Assembly: GCA_018398815.1 (NCBI GenBank)
Contig: CM031601.1
Span: 34,080,475 to 34,144,474, forward strand
Direction: 5' to 3'
Source of the DNA: Conus ventricosus
Taxonomy: Eukaryota > Mollusca > Gastropoda > Neogastropoda > Conidae
DNA length: 64,000 bases
The first letter of the stretch is position 1; every line of letters starts with the position of its first letter. The notes under the pieces are model-generated. The model was not told where the DNA came from and searched no databases. It saw only the letters and a program-made list of their open reading frames with translations. The translations under genes and the position numbers were made by a program. Of the stretch, positions 24,901 through 36,400 are shown in pieces.

Positions 24901-27900
24901 GAGACACATGGCAAGAACTGTTCGGTCGAATTTCGATTAAGTTTCCTTTCTGTAAATGTCCATTCTCTAGACGTCTTTTAGTAGAGCAGTGGCGTGTGGC
25001 CGGAGATCGTGTAGTTGGGGTGGTGCCAGCAGGTCCGCATGGTGCCGTCTGACGACCACGATGACGGTGGCTGACGTCTCTGGTGTGTGAGGGGGGAGTG
25101 GCGTCGACCGGGAATTCCCCATCGCAGAGCCAGCGTGAGTGAACTCTCCCTCCGGAGGGTGCCACCACATCTGTCCAACAACAGCCCCCATAGACTCGCT
25201 GATACCGGTGACCCCGACGGAACCAAACCAAGGCCACAGACGTGGAGAGGACATCGAAATTGAGGTCACCATGAGAGCAGGGCATGAAGGGCCACAGAAC
25301 TTTAGACTTTTTTAATGCTGATCAATGAGAATGAGGATGATTAAGATGATGCTACGGATTTCCATTTCGGTCTGAGACTACATGACAGGGCTGTACTCTA
25401 GGCTTTCTTTCACAATATATCCCGGCGTCAACCAGGCCCGAGAGATACAGGCACCTGCAGTGTTGGTCAGGAAATTTGAGCAACACTCTCAGAAATGCAT
25501 CCGTTAAGTGGATGAAATTCGACTGTGTGGTCCCAGTCTTCCCAACTGAGTCCGCAGCAAACTCAACTCTGGGTAGGAGCCGGTTGGGGCAGAAAAACCC
25601 ACATGACTCTGATGGGATTCGAACCATGACCTCCCAGCCGGGAGTCCGCGACGCTAACCACTTTGCCACGGCAGCTGGTGAATCTTTTAGCCTTTGTTGT
25701 ATTCCTACCTACCTTTCCTCTTCTCACACCTCTTTTGCTACGCAAAAGATGATTGACATGAACCATATGTTTTGACAGATTATTCTGTAGAGTGGATGAT
25801 TGACATGAACCATATGTTTTGAGAGATTATTCTGTAGAGTAGATGATTGACATGAATTAGCTGCTTTGACAGATAGTGTTCAGTAGTGTGAATGATTTAC
25901 ATGAATCATCTGTTTTGGCAGGTAATGTTCTGTAGAGTGGATGATTGACATGAATCATCTGTTTTGACAGATGATGGTCTGCATTGTGGATAATTGAAAT
26001 GATTTTTTATGTCGTTCTCTCCGATGATGATTAGCACAGCATATAATTGACATGAATCTTCTGACAGACATGTGCACAGTGGGTGATAGCAATGATCATG
26101 TGTTCTGTTCTGACAGACATGTGCACTATGGATGATTGAATGATCCCATGTTCTATTCTGAGAGACGTGTGCACTATGGATGATTGAATGATCCCATGTT
26201 CTGTTCTGAGAGACTGTGCACTATGGATGATTGAATGATCCTGTGATCTATTCTGACAGAGGTGTGCACAATGGATGATTGAATGATCCTGTGTTCTGCT
26301 GTGACAGAGATCTGCGTAATGGATGATTGAATGATCCTGTGTTCTGTTGTGACAGAGATCTGCATAATGGATGATTGAGATGATCCTGTGTTCTGTTCTG
26401 ACAGAGATCTGCATAATGGATGATTGAGATGATCCTGTGTTCTGTTTTGACAGAGGTGTACAAAACGGATGATTGAAATGATCCTGTGTGTTCTGACAGA
26501 CGTGTGCACAATGGATGATTGAGATGATCCTGTGTTCTGTTTTGACAGAGGTGTACAAAACGGATGATTGAAATGATCCTGTGTGTTCTGACAGACGTGT
26601 GCACAATAGATGATTGAGATGATCCTGTGTTGTTCTGACAGAGGTGTGCAAAATGGATGTTTGAGATGATCCTGTGTTCTGTTCTGACAGAGATGTGCAG
26701 AATGAATGATTGAAATGATCCTGTGTTGTTCTGACAGAGGTGTGCAAAATGGATGTTTGAGATGATCCTGTGTTCTGGTCTGACAGAGATGTGCATAATG
26801 GATGATTGAATGATCCTGTGTGTTGTTCTGACAGACATATGCACATTGGATGATTGCAATGGTCCTGTGTTCTGTTCTGACAGAAGTGTGCACAGTGGAT
26901 GATTGCAATGGTCCTGTGTTCTGTTCTGACAGAAGTGTGCACAATGAATGATTGAAATGATCCTGTGTTCTGTTCTGACAGAAATGTGCACAATGGATGA
27001 TTGAGATGATCCTGTGTTCTGTTCTGACAGAGGTGTGCACAATGGATGATTGAGATGATCCTGTGTTGTTCTGACAGAAGTGTGCAAAATGGATGATTGA
27101 AATGATCCTGTGTGTTGCTCTGACAGATGATGGTTTGCACAACAGACGAGGAGATCAACGTGGAGGACATAGAGAGTCCCAAGAAGAAAGACAAAGACAA
27201 ACGATACCTGTGGAACCATGGCAGTAAGTGTTGAGGGGGAGGGGAGAGGGTGAAGACAAACGATACCTGTGTAAGTATATCAATGTTGTCAGTGAAGTTT
27301 AGTAACACTTACAGTCTGTTGTCACTGGTTTACATCATTGCCTTTAACACACTAACTGTCTGTTGCCACTTGTTTACATCATTGCCTTTAACACACTAAC
27401 AGTCTGTTGTCACTGGTTTACATCATTGCCTTTAACACACTAACAGTCTGTTGTCACTGGTTTACATCATCAGAGTGTCCGTTTACCGGTAATTCTCGGT
27501 ATTTTACCGAAAAAATTCGGCTTGGACGGAAAATTTGGCAACCTGTCCGTCCTCAGGACGGATAAAATTTGGAAAGGGGGGGGGGGGGGGGGAGGGGGGG
27601 GGGGGGGGGGGCACACTTTTAACCTAACACCGGTTGTTTTGGCGGTTAACTGTGACGTAACACATGCACAGTGAAGGAGATTATGAAGGTGCTGCCAGCC
27701 TGCCAGTTGATTGAAGTTGTAGCCATGTCTCAAAAGCCACAAAAGTCTGTTGTGGACTTTTTTAAAAGGTCTAGGCCTAAACAGACAGTGACTGAAAGTG
27801 CAGATACTGTGACAGTGAGTGATGAACAAGTTGAAGAACAACAGCAGTTGACAACAGCAATGTGCAGTGAAACAGAAACTGAAAGTGATAGGCCTACTAG

Positions 27901-30900
27901 TAGTACAAGTGGTGCAAGTTCTGCACACACAAAAAAAAATGTCGAAAGTGCATCAATACGGTGATGAATGGGAAGCCACATTCAAGTGGCTGTACTCTGA
28001 AGAAGACAGTGAGGGTGCTCTCAGAATGTATTGTCGGGTGTGTGTGAGTGCCAAGCAGTACTCTGAAGAAGACAGTGAGGGTGCTCTCAGAATGTATTGT
28101 CGGGTGTGTGTGAGTGCCAAGCAGTACTCTGAAGAAGACAGTGAGGGTGCTCTCAGAATGTATTGTCGGGTGTGTGTGAGTGCCAAGCTGTACTCTGAAG
28201 AAGACAGTGAGGGTGCTCTCAGAATGTATTGTCGGGTGTGTGTGAGTGCCAAGCAGTACTCTGAAGAAGACAGTGAGGGTGCTCTCAGAATGTATTGTCG
28301 GGTGTGTGTGAGTGCCAAGCAGTACTCTGAAGAAGACAGTGAGGGTGCTCTCAGAATGTATTGTCGGGTGTGTGTGAGTGCCAAGCAGTACTCTGAAGAA
28401 GACAGTGAGGGTGCTCTCAGAATGTATTGTCGGGTGTGTGTGAGTGCCAAGCAGTACTCTGAAGAAGACAGTGAGGGTGCTCTCAGAATGTATTGTCGGG
28501 TGTGTGTGAGTGCCAAGCAGCAGAACGGATTCACTCGTGGATGTTAAACAATGCAGAGATCTGCTCTGGTAGACCATAGCAACAGTGGAAGTCACAAAGT
28601 GTCAACACAACTTGTGGCTCAACAGCGTGTGTTCAAGGAACATCAGGAAAATGCAAAGCTAGCTTCTGGTAGTGCACTGTCAGCGCAGCTTAAAGTGGTG
28701 TTTCATATGGCTAAAATGGCTACCCCAGCTGCTCGCTTCCCTGATCTGATTCAGCTGCTTTAAGCAACTGACTGTCCGCATCTCAAGGTGGAATCCCAGA
28801 TCTACAAACATTCAGATTCTGTGGATGATATGGAAAAGTCAGTTGCAACTGTGATCAACAAAGAGATAAACGAAGCCATCCGACAGAGTGATTTTGTTGG
28901 GATTGTGATTGATGAGACAGTGAACGTGACTGTTGATAAGAAACTGATCATCTACATGAAAATTGAGAGTGGAGGTGCCACAAGAACGGTGTTGTTGGGG
29001 AATTTTACTGTTCATTCTGGAACAGCAGAGTGTGTGACACAGAAAGTGGAGGAGGTGCTGGAGTCCCGCAGCATAGATCTCGTAAAGGTGGCAGGTCTTG
29101 GCTCAGATGGGGCCTCTGTTATGACTGGCAAGCAAACAGGTGTTGCACAGAGGCTTCGCAACAAAAACCCTCACTTGATCAACGTGCACTGTGTGGCGCA
29201 TCGGACTGCTCTAGCTGCACAAGATGCAACAAAGGCTGTGCAAAGAGTGGCCAACTTCAAAAACACTGTCAACTCCGTGTACAAGTACTACCAGTACTCA
29301 GCTACACGTAATCAGCGGCTTAAGGAGCTGAGCAGAGCCATGGATAATGAGGATTTCATCAGTCTGAAGCAGCCATGTGCAGTGCGGTAGCTATCCCTCA
29401 GTCGTGCTGTTGAAGCCATGAGACTGAACTGGGCTCCAGTTGTGATGGAGCTAGACGAAGAGGTGATGGCCAGGAAATGTGCAACAGCTGGGGGTCTCAA
29501 GCGTGCACTAAGTGCCTACAGTTTCACTGCGATGATGCACATGATGTGTGATGTGCTGCCAGTGATGAACAGATTGAACCTGACTTTCCAGAAGGAGGAC
29601 ATAAACATTTCTTCCATACAGCCCATGGTGAAAATGACAACTCAAACTCTGAACGATCTAGCAGACACTCCAGGTGAACATGAGCAACGCTTTGAACAGG
29701 AGTGTACAGAAGGAAAGTTCATGGATCTACCTCTACTCTATGCAGATGAGCAGTCAGTGGAGGAGTACAGGCGTATGCGGACAAACTACATTCAAGAGCT
29801 TGCCAGTGCATTGGAAAGGCAATTTCCAAAGGATGACATGGATGTTCTGACATGCCTGGATGTTGTTCTCAACCCATCCCAGTATCCAACTCAAGAGTGC
29901 GAACTGAAGGAATTTGGTGCTGGAGAAATTGCTGTTGTGACTGACTTCTTTGGAAAACCAAAACAAAACAGTGATGGACAGGAGGCCCCACCCCTCATTG
30001 ACGCAGAGCGCACAAGAAGAGACTTTCTGTCTGCGAAACGTGTCCTGCATGGCTACAACCGTCAAATGCGGCTGGCACAAGCAGCAAAAACCATCATCAG
30101 TGACTATGCAGAGTTGTTTCCTGACTATGCTGTGCTCTGTAAAATCGCTGTTGTCATCCCTGTCTCTAGTGTGGCTGCAGAACGTGGTTTCAGTTTGGCC
30201 AACAAGATCAAGACTGCCCAACGCAGTCGCCTTGGGGACCAGAAAGTTGACCGACTTATGCAGATTGCTTCCTGCAGTACCAGCATGGATACCTTCAACT
30301 TCGCCGCAGCTGCAGCCGAGTTCACGAAGGGTGACAGGAAGAAGATGATATGAACGAAGGTTTTTAGTTGATTTTTTTTTTGTTTAACATTGATAATTGT
30401 TTGAATGGACGTTTGTAACTTTTCTTGTTATTGTTGATTTAGACTATTAATTAGAGGGGACGGACGAAAATCGTCCGGGGACCGAAAATTTTGACCCCTG
30501 TCTGTCACCGGGACGGGAAAAAAAAAAACAACTAGCGGAACCTCTGATCATTGCCTTTAGCACACTAACAGTCAGTTGTCACTGAAGTTGTCAGTTTACG
30601 TTATTGCCTTCAACACACTAACAGTCTGTTGTCACTGTTTTACATCATTGCCTTTAACACACTAACAGTCTGTTGTCACTGGTTTACATCATTGCCTTTA
30701 ACACACTAACAGTCTGTTGTCACTGGTTTACACCATTGCCTTTAACACACTAACAGTCTGTTGTCACTGAAGTTTACGTTATTGCCTTTAACACACTAAC
30801 AGTCTGTTGTTACTAGTTTACATCATTGCTTTTAACACACTAACAGTCGGTTGTCACTGGTTTACTCATGCCTTAACAACTTACACTTGTCACTTTACAT

Positions 30901-33081
30901 CATGCTTTAACATAACAGTCGGTTGTCACTGGTTTACATCATTGCCTTTAACAGACTTACAGTCTGTTGTCACTGGTTTACATCATTGTCTTTAACACAC
31001 TAACAGTCTGTTGTCACTGGTTTTACATCATTGCCTTTAACACACTAACAGTCGGTTGTCACTGGTTTACATCATTGCCTTTAACACACTTACAGTCTGT
31101 TGTCACTGGTTTACATCATTGCCTTTAACACACGAACAGTCTGTTGTCAGTATAATAATGTCACTGAAGTTTACGTTTTTGCCTTTAACACACTAACAGT
31201 CTGTTAGCACTGGTTTACATCATTGCCTTTAACACTGTAGCAGTCTGTTGTCACTGGTTTACATCAATGCCCTTAACACACTAACAGTCTGTTGTCACTG
31301 GTTTACATCATTGCCTTTAACACGCTAGCCGTCTGTTGTCACTGGTTTACATCATTGCCTTTAACACACTAACAGTCTGTTGTCACTGAAGTTTACGTTA
31401 TTGCCTTTAACACACTTACAGTCTGTTGTCACTGGTTTACATCATTGCTTTTAACACACTAACAGTCTGTTGTCACTGGTTTACATCATTGCTTTTAACA
31501 CACTATTGATAACAGTTTGTTGTCACTGGTTTACATCATTGCCTTTAACACGCTAACAGTCTGTTGTCACTTGTTTACATCATTGCCTTTAACACACTAA
31601 CAGTTTGTTGTCACTTGTTTACATCATTGCCTTTAACACACTAACAGTGTGTTGTCACTGGTTTACATCATTGCTTTTAACACACTAACAGTCTGTTGTC
31701 ACTTGTTTACATCATTGCCTTTAACACACTTACAGTCTGTTGTCACTGGTTTACATCATTGCCTTTAACACACTAACAGTCGGTTGTCACTGGTTTACAT
31801 CATTGCCTTTAACACACTTACAGTCTGTTGTCACTGGTTTACATCATTGCCTTTAACACACTAACAGTCGGTTGTCACTGGTTTACATCATTGCCTTTAA
31901 CACACTAACAGTCTGTTGTCACTGGTTTACATCATTGTCTTTAACACACTAACAGTCTGTTGTCACTGGTTTACATCATTGCCTTTAACACACTAACAGT
32001 CGGTTGTCACTGGTTTACATCATTGCCTTTAACACACTTACAGTCTGTTGTCACTGGTTTACATCATTGCCTTTAACACACTAACAGTCTGTTGTCAGTA
32101 TAATAATGTCACTGAAGTATACGTTATTGCCTTTAACACACTAACAGTCTGTTAGCACTGGTTTACATCATTGCCTTTAACACAGTAGCAGTCTGTTGTC
32201 ACTGGTTTACATCAATGCCCTTAACACACTAACAGTCTGTTGTCACTGGTTTACATCATTGCCTTTAACACGCTAGCCATCTGTTGTCACTGGTTTACAT
32301 CATTGCCTTTAACACACTAACAGTCTGTTGTCACTGGTTTACATCATTGCCTTTAACACACTAACGTCTGGGCCTGTATGCACGTCAAACCCGATTAGCT
32401 TATTCGCGTTTAGGGCTTAAACGCGGTTAGCTATTCGGAGCTTAAACGCGGATAGCCCCTCTCCGGTTTTGGTATGCACGACGCCCTATTCGCGATTGAA
32501 TAGCTCTCCGCGTTTAGAGGGCAGGAAACGGCGCTCTATTTATAGATTCTTGGCAAAACCGGGGTGCAGCAGGCACTGCTTTCGGTTTAGTCATACCCTC
32601 CTTCGTGGAACTTCCGCTGGTACGTGCTTCGTCGGTTTTCACGCAAGATTCTTGAATCATGCACACTCCCTGGCCACTTTGCGACACAATTGATGAATAC
32701 AAGGTCTGCATCGCAGATTACCTGAAACCAAATTGACCCCAAAATGCATTTACACTGAATTATAAAAAAAAAAATCAACACACCACACACACACACACAC
32801 ACACCACACACACACTACTTTTAAACTGTTCACTCTGGGGCGATCTACATAGAGACAAAGAATTTTTTTCCAAATCAAAAGTGAAAAAAAGCCAACCATC
32901 TAGAGTGATTAAACATCTTGATTTCGAGAATAAATCTTCAGTGCCGGAGAAGACTGGCAGTAAGTATGGGAAGCTACAAATGTGCACTATCATTGAAAAC
33001 AACAAAAATAATTGCGCTTGGAATGTGCTGGAAAGTGGGGCGATTCACACACACACACACACACGCACACACACACACACA

Positions 33082-33123
<42 letters not shown>

Positions 33124-33361
33124 TTTTAAACTGTTCACTCTGGGGCGATCTACATAGAGACAAAGAATTTTTTTTCCAAATCAAAAGTGAAAAAAAAGCC
33201 AACCATCTAGAGTGATTAAACATCTTGATTTCGGGAATAAATCTTCAGTGCCGGAGAAGACTGGCAGTAAGTATGGGAAGCTACAAAAATTTTTTAATGT
33301 GCACTATCATTGAAAACAACAAATAATAATTGCGCTTGGAAATGTGCTGGAAAGTGGGGCG

Positions 33362-33457
<96 letters not shown>

Positions 33458-36400
33458 TTCGGAACAGTTCTAGGTCATCGTACAGGTCAAACGGGTTCTT
33501 TCTGTCACGAAAGATGCGGTTTCGTCGCAATTGCCGTCGCTGTCTCACTTGGAAAAACATCAATGCAGCCATATTTATCCGCGTTTAGGCTCGCTATCGG
33601 ACCCCCGAGGCACCGATAACTTTATCCGCGTTTAGCCGAGTCGGATAGCTTATGCCGTCTGACGTGCATACCAAAATCTGCCGCCTATCCACCGAATAGG
33701 CGCTATTCGCGGACAGCCCTCTATCCGGATCGATGTGCATACAGGCCCTGTTGTCACTGGTTTACATCATTGCCTTTAACACACTAACAGTCTGTTGTCA
33801 CTGAAGTTTACGCTATTGCCTTTAACACACTAACAGTCTGTTAGCACTGGTTTACATCATTGCCTTTAACATGCTAACAGTCTGTTGTCACTGGTTTACA
33901 TCATTGCCTTTAACACACTAACAGTTGGTTGTCACTGGTTTACATCATTGCCTTTAACATGCTAGCAGTCTGTTAGCACTGGTTTACATCATTGCCTTTA
34001 ACACGCTAACAGGCTGTTGTCACTAGCCTTAGCTTTAGATGCAGGAATGTTTTTTGTATATTAGCTAGTCAACATTTGAGTTAAAGTAAAATTCCTGACA
34101 TTGAGGAAGTGTTTTTTTTATCTTAGCTTGTATGAAGAAACTCTAGGGAGAGTTATCAGCAGATGGTCTTCAGAGAAGCAAACCCCCCCCCCCCCTCCTT
34201 CACCCCCCCCCCCCCCCCCCCACCCCCCATTCCCTCCTGGCAAGCATTTCCACCCAGATCTCCTTGCACTGTATGGGTGTCAAGTCAAATCCAGGTCATG
34301 GCTCCTAGATGGCTTTCTGTGGTCAGATTTTATTTTCCTACCTCTGCTGGGATTTGAACTACTAATACTGGATAGGTGGGTGTCTGAAGGTTTTGCCTAT
34401 TGTGGTTGATGTCTTTTCCACATTGCTATGGCACGTTAGTTCTCAGCTGGGAAAATTCTCGCTTCAGTCCCTCTTCTACCAGATTCAGCTGGAACTCTTT
34501 TCAGCTACCTCCACCATTGCCCTCAGGATTCTGGTCCTCTTCTCAGAGAAGAACAGCAATAACAACAAAGACTGTCAGCTTAAAACCCAGCAATAATGAG
34601 ACGCAAAAGATTAATGAGAACCTCTAACCAGAACACAGACAATAGCAATGAACAAATTAATCAAAGTTTAAGCAGAGTGTTGAAGAGTTAGAACTTGTCT
34701 TACTCAATGTCTGTGGAATAAGATGCTAGTTGTGTCATGGCGCACCGTTGGCAAGAGATGTCTGTCATTGTTATTTGTTTCAGTCACGCCACCTTTGAAG
34801 AATGTTCGCAAGAGACGTTTTCGCAAAACAATGAAAAAAAAGGTTGGTAGTGTTCCAGAGACTGATTTGTGACGACATGTTTGTCTCTGTCCTTTGTTGT
34901 TGAAGATGTTTGACATTTGATATCTGTCACAATGTTCACACATTGTTGGTCAGTTATAGACAGGAGTTAGGGTGGATATATCTGTTAACAGTGGTTCACA
35001 CATTGTTGGTCTATTATAGACAGGAGTTAGGGTGGACATGGCTGTCACAATGTTCACACATTGTTGGTAAATTATAAACAGAAGTTAGGGTGGACATAGC
35101 CATCACAATGTTCACACATTGTTGGTCAATTATCGACAGGAGTATTTTTTATAGACAGGAGTTAGGGTGGACATGGCTGTCACAATGTTCACACATTGTT
35201 GGTCAATTATAGACAGGAGTTAGGGTGGACATAGCCATCACAATGTTCACACATTGTTGGTCAATTATAAACAGGAGTTAGGGTGGACATAGCCATCACA
35301 ATGTTCACACATTGTTGGTCAATTATAAACAGGAGTTAGGGTGGACATAGCCATCACAATGTTCACACATTGTTGGTCAATTATAAACAGGAGTTAGGGT
35401 GGACATAGCTGTCACAATGTTCACACAATGTTGGTCAATTATAGACAGAAGTTAGGGTGGACATAACTGTTATAATATTTGCGAATTGTTGGTCAGTTTT
35501 ACACAGGAGTTAGGGTGGACATAACTGTTATGATGTTAGCGCGTTGTTAGTCAATTATAGACAGGAGTTAGGGTGGACATAGCCGTCACAATGTTTACAC
35601 ATTGTTGGTCTATTATAGACAGGAGTTAGGGTGGACATAGCCGTCACAATGTTTACACATTGTTGGTCTATTATAGACAGGAGTTAGGGTGGGCATAACC
35701 GTCACAATGTTTACACATTGTTGGTCTATTATAGACAGGAGTTAGGGTGGGCATAACCGTCACAATGTTTACATATTGTTGGTCTATTATAGACAGGAGT
35801 TAGGGTGGGCATAACTGTTATAATGTTTGCACATTGTTGGTCGATTATAGTATCAGTGTCAATCTGCTGTTTTTATTATGTATCAATGTAACCATGCTGC
35901 GTACAGTACATGGATCAATATCAGCTTGTGGTATACAGTACATTGATCAATGTCAATGTGCTGTACACAGTACATGGATCAATGTGAATCTGCTGTGTAA
36001 GTACGTAGATCAGTGTAAATGTGCTATATACAGTAGATGAATCAGTATAAATGGGTTATGTGCATTACATGGATCTGTGTAAATATACTGTTTACAGTTC
36101 ATGGATCAGTGTAAATATGCTATGTACAGTACATAGATGAGTGTAACTGTGCGTTATACAGTACATGGACCAGCCGGAACTGGAGAAGGAAGTGCGGCGG
36201 TTGTTTCGTTACGATGCCGAAGCCATTGACGTCAAGTGGGAGGTGGTGACTGAGGATGAGAAGCCGCTGGGCAACGATGCTGGACAGACATCTGGACACA
36301 TCCAGTCCAGTGGCACCATCGCAAGTGGTGCAGGCATGCTGAGGGGCAACGTCCAGTCTGTCTCCATGGATGTCGGTAAGAGGATCACTTCAGGGTTGGT

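Larger units (their letters stand above)
27471..30546 (+). mobile_element. hAT-family DNA transposon (hAT-2)
   Basis: The ends CAGAGTGTCCG and, read inward from the right, CAGAGGTTCCG are flanked by a 5-bp direct repeat ATCAT (27466-27470 and 30547-30551). ATCAT occurs in the 44-bp unit, so the empty site can be read directly from the neighbouring repeats. Interrupted G runs occupy 27577-27611. This is the only transposon in the gene that lies in the sense direction. Confidence 0.9.
32371..33747 (-). mobile_element. PIF/Harbinger DNA transposon, internally deleted
   Basis: The inverted ends GGCCTGTATGCAC are flanked by CTG on both sides (32368-32370 and 33748-33750), a 3-bp target duplication typical of this superfamily. 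The only recognisable coding remnant is [20 protein letters not shown] then HDSRI on the minus strand near 32715-32640, the DDE core of HARBI1-type transposases. The rest of the transposase is missing. The interior is expanded by CA repeats and a duplicated ~250-bp block. It sits inside the 44-bp array. Confidence 0.88.

Noticed and set aside
25608..25675. Functional tRNA gene on the minus strand
   Set aside because: A and B boxes are present, but there is no matching 3' acceptor stem, and the sequence continues into a SINE body.
26031..27308. Minus-strand open frame of about 425 codons
   Set aside because: It is a reading of the ~49-bp minisatellite. Two other frames over the same array are also open for over 300 codons, and no domain is visible.
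27897..28595. Antisense frames of about 190-230 codons over hAT-2
   Set aside because: They are the complement of the 66-bp in-frame repeat of the transposase; the sense reading is the homologous one.
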